This document shows, in pieces, positions 25,893-34,700 of a stretch of 64,000 nucleotides of DNA. The notes below the pieces were generated by a model. It was not told the DNA's origin, searched no databases, and was given only the letters and a program-made list of their open reading frames with translations. This DNA is from F22 sp963678855 (lineage in GTDB: Bacteria > Bacteroidota > Bacteroidia > Bacteroidales > Bacteroidaceae), in the NCBI GenBank assembly GCA_963678855.1, contig OY787448.1, forward strand, positions 558,001 through 622,000, in the 5' to 3' direction. Position 1 is the stretch's first letter. Each line of letters starts with the position of its first letter. Position numbers and translations under genes: made by a program.

Positions 25893-26387
25893 ATGAATTT
25901 ACCAGAAGATTTGGTTTACCTGCCAGAAAAAGCAAAAAAAGCAGCTGGAGAGACCAAAAAATTTTTCAAACAAATAAAGAAACGTCGCTATAACGAGCTA
26001 GACCAACATATCCAAGCGCTTCATGATGAAGTATTTGACGAAATAGACTGCTTGGAGTGCGCCAACTGCTGCCGTACACTTGGTCCAATGATAACCAACA
26101 AGGATATAGAACGTCTTGCCACTGCTCTTCATATTAAAGAGCAAGAAGTCATCAACAACTATTTGCGCGTAGATGAAGACGGAGATTACGTATTTAAGAC
26201 CATGCCTTGTCCTTTCTTGTGTAGCGACAACTATTGTAGCGTGTATAAGTACCGCCCAAAAGCGTGTAGAGAGTACCCACATACAGACCGTAAAAAGTTT
26301 ATGCAAATAAGCAACTTAGCCATTAAAAATGCCGAGACTTGCCCTGCGGTATACGAGATACTAGAACAACTAAAAGATGAATTTTAG
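25893..26387 (+). CDS. YkgJ-family cysteine cluster protein
   Basis: A 164-residue cytosolic protein of the CxxCxxCC (YkgJ, PF03692) family, thought to bind zinc or iron. The cluster is DCLECANCCRTLGPMI. The family's second part, MPCPFLCSDNYCSVYKYRPK with CREYPH, follows. It has a Lys-rich N-terminus and no signal peptide. The biochemical role of the family is not settled. The FMN-binding protein gene starts 8 bases after its stop, so the two form an operon. Confidence 0.88.
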   Translation: MNLPEDLVYLPEKAKKAAGETKKFFKQIKKRRYNELDQHIQALHDEVFDEIDCLECANCCRTLGPMITNKDIERLATALHIKEQEVINNYLRVDEDGDYVFKTMPCPFLCSDNYCSVYKYRPKACREYPHTDRKKFMQISNLAIKNAETCPAVYEILEQLKDEF

Positions 26388-26395
26388 CCCATAAC

Positions 26396-26866
26396 ATGAT
26401 GAAAAAATTACTCACAATCTTATCAATTAGTCTTGCTCTAAGCCCTAGCCTATGGGCTCAGGAAGAAATAGCACCACTAAAGCTAACTCCTAGTGTACTA
26501 ACAGCCTTAGGCCATAGTAACGCAATAACTGAGAGCATCAATGCGAACGAGTGGAAACTCGAAGACGGCACAATGATTTATTCATCTGTACCTTACGGAC
26601 AAGACATTTTTGGATACAGCGATTGCACACCTGTCTTTATCGCAATTAAAGATGGGAAAGTTAGCGCAGTGACTCCTGGAGCAAACAATGAGACTCCAGA
26701 ATATTGGGCCTTCCTAGAAGAAGAACATTTCTTTAAGAACTGGACAGGAAAAACCATGCAAGATGCTGAAGCACTAGATGTAGACGCCATATCAGGTGCC
26801 ACATTCTCATCTATGAGTGTCATCAACACAGTCAAAGTGACGCTGCAAGCTATTATGAAAAAATAA
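26396..26866 (+). CDS. Secreted FMN-binding domain protein with flavinylation motif
   Basis: A 156-residue protein with a signal peptide (KLLTILSISLALSPSLWAQ) and one FMN_bind domain (NqrC/RnfG type). Near the end it has DAISGATFSS (residues 130-139), matching the motif in which ApbE links FMN to the Thr (here T136) by a phosphoester bond. Known family members carry electrons in Nqr/Rnf complexes or in extracytosolic electron transfer. No ApbE gene is in the window. It may start at 26396 or 26399 (two adjacent Met). It is cotranscribed with the YkgJ-type gene. Confidence 0.85.
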   Translation: MMKKLLTILSISLALSPSLWAQEEIAPLKLTPSVLTALGHSNAITESINANEWKLEDGTMIYSSVPYGQDIFGYSDCTPVFIAIKDGKVSAVTPGANNETPEYWAFLEEEHFFKNWTGKTMQDAEALDVDAISGATFSSMSVINTVKVTLQAIMKK

Positions 26867-26882
26867 ATAGCAGCTACAATAT

Positions 26883-26934
26883 AAAAAAGAAGTGATTCTA
26901 ATGGATTAAGTCCATTAGAATCACTTCTTTTTTA
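26883..26934. terminator. Bidirectional terminator overlapping the end of nrdG
   Basis: AAAAAAGAAGTGATTCTAATGGA pairs over its whole length with TCCATTAGAATCACTTCTTTTTT around TTAAG. The nrdG stop codon (26898-26900) lies within the stem, so the last codons of nrdG and the hairpin share bases. Confidence 0.9.
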
Positions 26935-27404
26935 TCTAGGCTTTTCTTCACATCAATCACACGTTGATTAGAAGAACCGCGCCACAACAAATCAGTATCA
27001 CGAAGCTCATGTACATACTTCCCATCCACAAGGACGTCTATATAAGGCAATACCTGAGCTAAATGTTTTTCTATATACTCAAAAGTATATCCAGACCACA
27101 GCCAAACACTCTTCTCTGTTCGTTCCTTAATCAAGCGACACAGATGAGTCACCGCATCCACCTGCATCAAAGGTTCACCACCTAAGATTGACACAGGAAA
27201 GTAATCTTCATTTAGCTTGTCATACACCTCTTCAACAGCATACCAAGTTCCCGCATTAATATCCCAACTATCTTTATTGTGACAATGCGGACACCTCATA
27301 TTACAGCCCGACACATACAGTGCATTCCTCAAACCGACACCGTCGGTTGAGGTAGAATACACTATATCCATCACAGCAAGATGATCAAATGATATATTAT
27401 CCAT
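26898..27404 (-). CDS. nrdG: Anaerobic ribonucleotide reductase activating protein
   Basis: A 168-residue radical SAM enzyme that makes the glycyl radical on NrdD. It shows the cluster motif C34NMRC38PHC41 (CxxxCxxC), TDGVGLRNALYVSGC before it, and FPVSILGGEPLMQ with the GGE motif. I start at 27404, 7 bases past the nrdD stop; an upstream ATG at 27443 would overlap nrdD. The last residues (VILMDLIH) are encoded inside the terminator stem. It is in an operon with nrdD. Confidence 0.93.
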   Translation of the reverse strand: MDNISFDHLAVMDIVYSTSTDGVGLRNALYVSGCNMRCPHCHNKDSWDINAGTWYAVEEVYDKLNEDYFPVSILGGEPLMQVDAVTHLCRLIKERTEKSVWLWSGYTFEYIEKHLAQVLPYIDVLVDGKYVHELRDTDLLWRGSSNQRVIDVKKSLDKKEVILMDLIH

Positions 27405-27411
27405 GCTGTTA

Positions 27412-29640
27412 TTATTTTCTTGCACCGTGCACAACACGATCATTAAGTTCAGCCAATTTACCAGAGTTCCATTTATCAGTTGTACCCACTAGATACCCTG
27501 TGATACGTTGCAAACGGTCAATATAATCAGAACCGCACTTAGGACATACATCCATCTCGTCAGAAGTTTCATAGTTACAATCCATACATCTGTTTCTATC
27601 GTGATTAATAGAACCATAACCGATGTTATTTTGATCCATCAAAGATACAATATCTAGAATAGCCTGTTCATTCTTCGTGGCATCACCATCAATCTCTACA
27701 TAGAAGATGTGTCCACCACGAGTAATATCATGGTAAGGCCCCTCCACCTTAGCCTTGTGTACTGCACTACACTTATAGCCGACAGGGATATGGTTTGAGT
27801 TTGTGTAATAATCCTTATCTGTAACACCAGGAACGATACCAAACAACTCTTTATCTCTGCGAGTAAAGCGACCTGATAGACCTTCAGCAGGAGTACCCAG
27901 TACACTAAAGTTCAACTGAGTAGCCGTTTTGTATTGCTCAACCTTCTCATTCATAAATCGGATGATACGTAGACCAAGCTTTTGAGCTTCTTCACTTTCA
28001 CCATGGTGCTGCCCAACAAGCGCAGTCAGACATTCAGCCAAACCGATAAAGCCTATACCCAACGTACCCTGCTTCAACAAATCGCCCACCTTATCATCAG
28101 GAGCATACTTTTCAGAGCCATTCCACATACCAGACATCAACAATGGGAATTGCTTAATCAATGCCTCACTTTGGAATTTATAACGCTCCATCAATTGCTT
28201 TTCTGCAGTATCTACCGCTTCACCTAGTAAGCTGAAGAATTCAGAGACACGAGATTCTACCACTGGATTTTCACGAACACGAAGTGCAAGACCAGGTAGA
28301 TTCACCGTAGTAAAAGACAAGTTACCACGACCGATAGAAGACTTCTCACCATTCAAATTCTCAAACACACGCGTACGACATCCCATTGTAGCACACTCAT
28401 ATAGATAACGTTTAGGATCTTCCGCATCCCACTTTTCGTGTTGATTGAATGTAGCATCAAGATTGATAAAATTAGGGAAGAAACGACGAGCAGTCACTTT
28501 ACAAGCCAACTTATACAAGTCGTAGTTCTTGTCTTCTGGCAGATAGTTCACCCCACGCTTCTTTTTCCAAATTTGGATAGGAAAGATAGCAGTCGCATTG
28601 TTGCCTACTCCACGGTAAGTCGACAATAGAAGTTCACGCATGACACAACGACCTTCAGCAGAGGTATCTGTACCATAATTGATAGATGAGAATACCACTT
28701 GGTTACCACCCCGAGAGTGGATAGTATTCATATTGTGAATAAACGCCTCCATAGCTTGATGCACACGCACAACCGTACTATTGATAGCATGTTGTTTAAT
28801 ACGTTCATCACCAGAAAGTCCGTTGAGTTCTTTCTGTACATAATCCTCAATATCAGCATCAGCTAGATGAGCATATGCTTCTTTATCATCACTAAGCATC
28901 AAAGCCATTCTTTCTAGCTCTTCCATGTAAGTCTTGCGTACATAAGGAGCCAAATAAAAATCAAATGCAGGAATCGCTTGACCACCGTGCATTTCATTTT
29001 GGATAGTTTCCATAGAGATACAGCTAATTATAGCCGCCGTCTCGATGCGCTTAGCAGGACGCGATTCGCCATGACCTGCATGAAAACCATTTTCCAAAAT
29101 ACGGTCTACTGGGTGATGCAGACATGTCAAACTTCTACTAGGATAATAGTCTTTGTCATGAATATGAAGAATGTTATCATTAACAGCTTGCTTTACTTTA
29201 TCTTTAAGCAAGAAGTTGTCAACATAAGATTTCGTTGCTTCACTAGCCACCTTCATCATCATACCCGCTGGAGTTTCCGCATTCATATTTGCGTTCTCAC
29301 GAGTAATATCGTTCTTTTTAGCAGCAATGATATCAGTAATTGTATCATTAAACTTGGCATTACGTGCCATATCACGCTTGTGGCGATAGATAATGTAAGC
29401 CTTAGCTACGGCAGGTAAGTTATGGCTAACCAGTTGCTTTTCTACCATGTTTTGAATGCTATCTACAGAAAGCGTATCATCTTCCGCTTCAGTATTAGCG
29501 ACCTCATCTGCGATAACTTGAGTCAAGTGGTAAGAATCTTTCTCATTGACAGCACTCATAGCTGCACCCACAGCTTGGGTGATTAGACTAGAAACAAAAG
29601 GTACACGACGTCCATCTCTTTTGATTACATATTCAAGCAT
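27412..29640 (-). CDS. nrdD: Anaerobic ribonucleoside-triphosphate reductase
   Basis: A 742-residue class III ribonucleotide reductase, which makes dNTPs without oxygen. The N-terminal ATP-cone (LEYVIKRDGRRVPFVSSLIT) gives allosteric control. Catalytic-barrel marks include LTCLHHPVDRIL, NSTVVRVHQAMEAFIHNMNT and CATMGCRTRV. The C-terminal zinc site is CMDCNYETSDEMDVCPKCGS. The radical loop RITGYLVGTTDKWNSGK holds the Gly radical at about G715. I start at 29640 (MLEYVI), which matches the ATP-cone start. A frame from 29685 adds 15 residues and would overlap the 5' leader. It is followed by nrdG after 7 bases. Confidence 0.95.
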   Translation of the reverse strand: MLEYVIKRDGRRVPFVSSLITQAVGAAMSAVNEKDSYHLTQVIADEVANTEAEDDTLSVDSIQNMVEKQLVSHNLPAVAKAYIIYRHKRDMARNAKFNDTITDIIAAKKNDITRENANMNAETPAGMMMKVASEATKSYVDNFLLKDKVKQAVNDNILHIHDKDYYPSRSLTCLHHPVDRILENGFHAGHGESRPAKRIETAAIISCISMETIQNEMHGGQAIPAFDFYLAPYVRKTYMEELERMALMLSDDKEAYAHLADADIEDYVQKELNGLSGDERIKQHAINSTVVRVHQAMEAFIHNMNTIHSRGGNQVVFSSINYGTDTSAEGRCVMRELLLSTYRGVGNNATAIFPIQIWKKKRGVNYLPEDKNYDLYKLACKVTARRFFPNFINLDATFNQHEKWDAEDPKRYLYECATMGCRTRVFENLNGEKSSIGRGNLSFTTVNLPGLALRVRENPVVESRVSEFFSLLGEAVDTAEKQLMERYKFQSEALIKQFPLLMSGMWNGSEKYAPDDKVGDLLKQGTLGIGFIGLAECLTALVGQHHGESEEAQKLGLRIIRFMNEKVEQYKTATQLNFSVLGTPAEGLSGRFTRRDKELFGIVPGVTDKDYYTNSNHIPVGYKCSAVHKAKVEGPYHDITRGGHIFYVEIDGDATKNEQAILDIVSLMDQNNIGYGSINHDRNRCMDCNYETSDEMDVCPKCGSDYIDRLQRITGYLVGTTDKWNSGKLAELNDRVVHGARK

Positions 29641-29720
29641 AGTCAGTAATATTATATAGGGTTTATTTATAAATCGATTACACACCCAGCATGAGAGAAG
29701 CTATTCTCATACTGAGCGTA

Positions 29721-29754
29721 CAAAGATAAACAAAACGGAAAACTTTTCCTCAAA
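29721..29754 (-). promoter_or_regulatory. Promoter of nrdDG
   Basis: Minus strand: TATCTTTG (29721-29728) with TTTG at 29751-29754, spacing 22, slightly long. It is about 80 bases before the ATG and overlaps the inverted repeat at 29737-29775. Confidence 0.55.
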
Positions 29755-29775
29755 AATTCCGAGGAAAGTTTTCCA
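29737..29775 (-). terminator. Inverted repeat between the phosphoesterase remnant and nrdD
   Basis: GGAAAACTTTTCCTC pairs with GAGGAAAGTTTTCC (one bulged base) around AAAAATTCC. It lies right after the phosphoesterase remnant's stop and over the nrdD -33 region, so it may be a terminator, an operator, or both. Confidence 0.55.
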
Positions 29776-29786
29776 AAAATAAAACC

Positions 29787-30190
29787 CTATATAGTTGGTC
29801 GAAATGTATACAATGCGATTTCAAAGCGAGCACTAAGACGCATAGGGAGTCCAAAAATCCCACTACCATGGAAAAAATAGACTTTTGTCGACTTATACTG
29901 ATTCATCACCTGATTATATCCAAACAGATAAGAATTGATTAAATCAATTGGAAACAGTTGTCCATCATGCACAAACATTTCACTATTTAGCACACGTACA
30001 CCAGCCTCACTCAAGATAAGTTTAATTTTTCGTGCACCAGAATAGCCATCGTGATTACCACTCACAAAGTACACAGGACAAGACAAACGCTTCAATCGAG
30101 AAATCGTCTCAGCGTCCAAACGGATACGTCCATCAAATAAGTCGCCAGTGATTACCACAGCATCCACATCTGCAGCAATCGTTTTTTTGC
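29787..30190 (-). pseudogene. Truncated metallophosphoesterase
   Basis: The frame lacks a proper start and begins inside the family: ADVDAVVITGDLFDGRIRLD, then CPVYFVSGNHDGYSGARK (metal motifs GD and GNHD). After VRVLNSEMFVH it jumps to DGQLFPIDLINSYLFGYN and the final SGIFGLPMRLSARFEIALY. Relatives have about 80 more residues here, including the GHTH metal motif just before GGQIFP. Upstream, the membrane helices and the first DxH motif are also missing. Two deletions have therefore removed essential metal ligands. The ATG at 30167 is only an internal Met. Confidence 0.7.
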
Positions 30191-30439
30191 ATCATATTTT
30201 ACTGTAATGTATGACACAAAATTACCACTCCTTCTTAATTAGACTTAATCATGTCTGTAAACCACTTACACATTTTCAATTATTTCTCCTACAATTCAAT
30301 ATAAAACAAAAAAAACACATTCCGTTCAGATGCATAAAACACAAACAAATAAAACAACTATTACGTTAAACATTCTTTTAAACTTATACTACTAAACAAC
30401 TTAGCCAACAATTCATTCTTTATTTCGACGGAAAGAAAC

Positions 30440-30447
30440 TATATTTG
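30440..30447 (+). promoter_or_regulatory. -7 element of the cytosolic histidine kinase gene
   Basis: TATATTTG, 35 bases before the ATG. No TTTG at the right spacing. Confidence 0.5.
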
Positions 30448-30482
30448 ACATATCTAAACGTACATGATCAAAAAAAATCAAC

Positions 30483-31607
30483 ATGAATGAGACTCTACTA
30501 AAGCAAGATCAATGGCTAGACAAACAACTCCTCGTTTCCATAAAAGCGGGGAATGTTGGTGTGTGGGGATTCGACACAGAGTCTCAAATGGCCTACAATC
30601 TCAATGGCAACGTATTGGAACGCCCAATAATGCCTCTTCAAGAGCTAATCAAATATTTTCACTCTATTAACGACTTTAACCGATTTCAGACTGCCGTAAA
30701 AAGCGTAATAGATGAAGAAGTAGAAATAGCTGAAGTTCAGATCAGATACAAATCCTACATTACTGGCAAGTACGAATATATCGACAAAGAGATAGTCGGT
30801 GTTCGTGATGACGATGGTATTATTCGTAAAGTTATAGGTACCCATCGAGATGTGACCGAAGAAGTAGAACATCGCAAAGCATTAGAAGAAGCCAAAGAGA
30901 TAGCAGAAAAGGCCGATAAATTCAAGACTCAATTCCTAGCGAATATGAGTCATGAGATACGCACCCCTCTGAATGCTATCGTAGGCTTTGCCGATCTACT
31001 GAGCGAACATGAATATGAAACAGAAGAAGAACAAGAAGCATATATCGAATTGATTAAGCTAAACTCCAATGTTCTCCTTAAACTTGTCAATGATATCCTC
31101 GACATCACCAAGATAGAATCTGGTGAAGTAGACATCTGCCAGGAAGAAACAGATATCGTACATTTCATGGAACGTTTCGAACACAACATCAGCAAGCAAG
31201 CAGAGAAAGCGCAAATCAAGTTCCAAGTAAAACATAACTACAAAGAACTAGTAGTCGATGTAGATAGAAACAAACTAGAACGTGTACTTTATAACTTTAG
31301 TTCCAACGCCCTAAAGTTCACCCCAAGAGATGGCGAAATCACCATCAACTACAAGATTGCAGACAACGGTATGTTCTATATATCCTGCACAGATACAGGC
31401 TCAGGCATTCCAGAATCTAAGCAAGACAAAGTCTTCTCTAGATTCGTCAAACTAGACACCTTTACCAAAGGCTCTGGCCTAGGTTTGTCCTTGTGTCAAC
31501 AAATCATGAAAGCCCTTAATGGCGACATCGGTTTTGAGTCACAAGAAGGTGTTGGTTCCACATTCTGGGCTCAAGCCCCCACCCAAGTTCATAAAATCGA
31601 GCAATAG
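30483..31607 (+). CDS. Cytosolic PAS-domain sensor histidine kinase
   Basis: A 374-residue kinase without signal peptide or membrane helix. Residues 1-125 form a PAS/PAC sensor (GVWGFDTESQMAYNLNGNVL; YIDKEIVGVRDDDGIIRKVI). A short coiled linker leads to HisKA with NMSHEIRTPLNAIVGFADLL. HATPase follows, with NFSSNALKFTPRDGEI, DTGSGIPESKQDKVFSRFVK and GSGLGLSLCQQIM. No receiver domain is attached and no response regulator is adjacent. It is an orphan soluble sensor of an internal signal. Confidence 0.88.
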   Translation: MNETLLKQDQWLDKQLLVSIKAGNVGVWGFDTESQMAYNLNGNVLERPIMPLQELIKYFHSINDFNRFQTAVKSVIDEEVEIAEVQIRYKSYITGKYEYIDKEIVGVRDDDGIIRKVIGTHRDVTEEVEHRKALEEAKEIAEKADKFKTQFLANMSHEIRTPLNAIVGFADLLSEHEYETEEEQEAYIELIKLNSNVLLKLVNDILDITKIESGEVDICQEETDIVHFMERFEHNISKQAEKAQIKFQVKHNYKELVVDVDRNKLERVLYNFSSNALKFTPRDGEITINYKIADNGMFYISCTDTGSGIPESKQDKVFSRFVKLDTFTKGSGLGLSLCQQIMKALNGDIGFESQEGVGSTFWAQAPTQVHKIEQ

Positions 31608-31653
31608 AAGGATATTCTCTATCTATTCCTACAAAACAATCGTGTTTTTTTTG

Positions 31654-31661
31654 TATTTTTG
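31654..31661 (+). promoter_or_regulatory. -7 element upstream of the TamB-like gene
   Basis: TATTTTTG, about 82 bases before the proposed start. It follows a poly-T stretch, so chance is possible. Confidence 0.4.
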
Positions 31662-31742
31662 CCCTACTAAGCGAAGAGGTCAGACCATTTCGTACATTTT
31701 ACATGCATGTATAATTTCTCAGTAAACTAGGAGGACAGTACA

Positions 31743-34700
31743 ATTAAAGCGCTCAAAAAGATAATCACAATATTGATACTAGTTGTCGCATCGCTCTATT
31801 TTGGATCGATGTGGATACTCAGTATTCCCGCAATTCAATACCGAATATCTCGAATTGCATCCGAAGAACTAACCACAGCATTAGGCACCAAGACCACCCT
31901 CAAGCGGGTACACATCCGTCCTATGGACCGCATCGTTCTCGACGAAGTCAACATCGCCGACCGTCAAGGAGTCGATATGCTCCAAATCGAACGCCTAGCC
32001 GTCCAATACGACTTCTTAGCCCTACTGCGAGGCAAAGTCAACATACATGGAGTTCAACTATTCTCCCCAAAGGTTCACCTTATCCAAGACAGTATCTCGG
32101 GTAAGATGAACTACGACTTCCTGCTTAAACTTTTTAACACAGGCGGCACAGGTAAAGCCGTACACCTACGTATCAACTCCCTACTGATACGTCGTGGCCA
32201 ACTGCAAGTAGACCCACAAAACTTCAGTGTCAACAATCTTGCCACACGCCTATCTATCAAGACCATTACAAAAGACAGCATTGATGTACGCATCAAGTCC
32301 TTGTCGCTACAAGCACAAGAGAACTTTGAGATCAACAACCTACACATGGAATGTCGCGCCAACCGCCACGGCATGCGCCTTCGTAAGTTTGGCTTGGAAC
32401 TTCCAAACAGTGCCATCAGCAGTCCTGCCCTAACTATCACCTACGACAGCCTCAAACATCTAGGTCAGCCACTAAAGTGGAAACATATAGAAGCATCTCT
32501 AGACAGAGGTTCGCATATCACCCCAATCGATCTGCATGCCTTCGTGCCTCCACTTCGAGGATTCACTCACCCATGGACACTTGAAGGAGAGATGAAAGGT
32601 AATGTCGAAAAACTAGACCTGCAAGGCGGTGTACACGTCCCTACCCTTGTAGAACTAGCGGGAAAAGCCACCGTGCGCCATCTTGACAACAGAGAAAAGA
32701 CCAGCATCAACGGTTCCCTCACACAAGGACTTATCACAAAGAGCGGACTAAGCCTATTGGCCCATGAACTAAGTCTCAACAAAAAAGACAGCGTCCGCTT
32801 TACAAATCTAGGCGAGATACGACTACAAGGAAAAGTAGCTGGTCCGCTGAAAGACTGTGCTCTGCAAGGTAGCGTCCAGACCATTCCTGGTAACCTCGAC
32901 CTGCTACTACAGGCACAAATCGCCGACCCATTGCATCGCAATGTCACAGCATCTATTTCCTCAGACAGCATCGCCCTAGGCACCATCCTAGGAGACAGCA
33001 CTTTTGGCAATGCAGCTATGGATATCAACATCAAGCGTGCTATCTCACGCAAAAAAGACTCTAAGCAAGCTCCACATATCTCTTGGGCTGTCCAAGGAGA
33101 CATCCATGAGCTAGGTTATCAAGACTATCTATACCAAAACATCACTGTAGATGTAAGCGGCGTAGGCAAGACTATCCAAGGTGAACTATGGGCCGACGAC
33201 CCTAATGGCAGCCTATGGATTAATGGCGATATAGACATGCGCCGTAAGCTTCCAAAGCTCAACTTTGAAGCCTCCCTAGAACATATCCGTCTAGACCAAC
33301 TAAACCTATCCAAGCGAGTAGGTGCAGAGATCAGCGGCCAGATAGAGCTCCAATGCGAAGGCCTTCACCCTGATAGTATCCGTGGATCACTTAAGATTCC
33401 CACACTGCATTACCGCAGCGAAGGCCACGACTACCTGTCTGAAAACATCGTCTTAGCAGCCAAGACCCTGCCACAAGGTGACAGCGACAGCAAACTACCC
33501 AACCGTCAAATTAAGTTGACTAGCGACTTTCTACAACTAGATCTTAACGGCCGATTTGCATTTAAAGACGTCGTTAACCGCCTAAAGAATCAACTGTTTG
33601 CCAATCTTTCTTCACTATACACGGCAAAAGAATATCCGGCAAACGACCAACATCAATATGACCTTCGTATCGCCCTAGACAAGAGTGATTTTATCGAAGA
33701 CGTCTTAGCTATTCCGTTTCAACTTCAAGGCGCATCTACCCTACACCTAGCCGTAGATGAGTCACGAAACACCAGTTCCCTACGCGCTTATCTACCAAGA
33801 GCAACATACGGAAGAAACACCTTCCAGTCTGTCAATGTCATGGCTACCAATATGCCAAACAAGACATTTGCCGATATACGCATGAACCAAATCCGACGTG
33901 GCCGCGCCATCAACCTATCCCTGCGCACAGAAGCCCACGAAGACACCGTTTCCACAGTTTTAAACTGGGGAAACAACTCTGGTGCGACTTATAGCGGACG
34001 CATCGATATGCAGACCCTATTGAGTCGTGAGTTACAGCCACAAGCCATCACAACCATCAAACCAACGCAAATCATTATTCAAGATTCCATCTGGAATATT
34101 ACCCCAGCCAAATTAACTTGGCGTCCTGAATACATAGATATTGAAAATCTACGTGTCAGCCACAAAGACCAGCTTCTAGCTGTTCATGGGATAGCCTCTC
34201 GTGTTGAAAAAGATAGCATTCATCTACAGCTGCGCGATATGAACCTGAAGTACATCTTCAGCATGGTTAACCTCAAACACTCAGTCGACTTCGGTGGTAT
34301 GGTCACTGGAGAAGCTTCTATGGCCAATGCCTTTAAAATTCCGCAACTCAACGCCGATCTAGTCATTGATAGCTACAGCTACAACGATGTCGTCCTTGGT
34401 CAACTTGAAGTCCTAGGTAGCTGGGACCCCGATGAAAAAGGAATCCATCTTCATGGTAGCTGTACAGAAGAAAAAGACAAAGTATTCACGACAGACGGCT
34501 ATATTTACCCTATGGGCACTGGAGGTTTAGACCTCTCTTTCAAAGCCTATGGCGTGAACATCGGCTTCATGCAATACTATCTATCCAGCATTACCAGCGA
34601 TGTACAAGGTCAAGCCTGGGGAGACATCCGCATCTTTGGTCCATTCAATGGTATCGACCTAGAAGGTGATCTCCATCTGCAAGGAGAAACCAATATCGAC

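Noticed and set aside
32567..33103. 178-codon minus-strand frame within the TamB-like gene
   Set aside because: A shadow of a GC-richer long gene; the protein sequence has no domain pattern.
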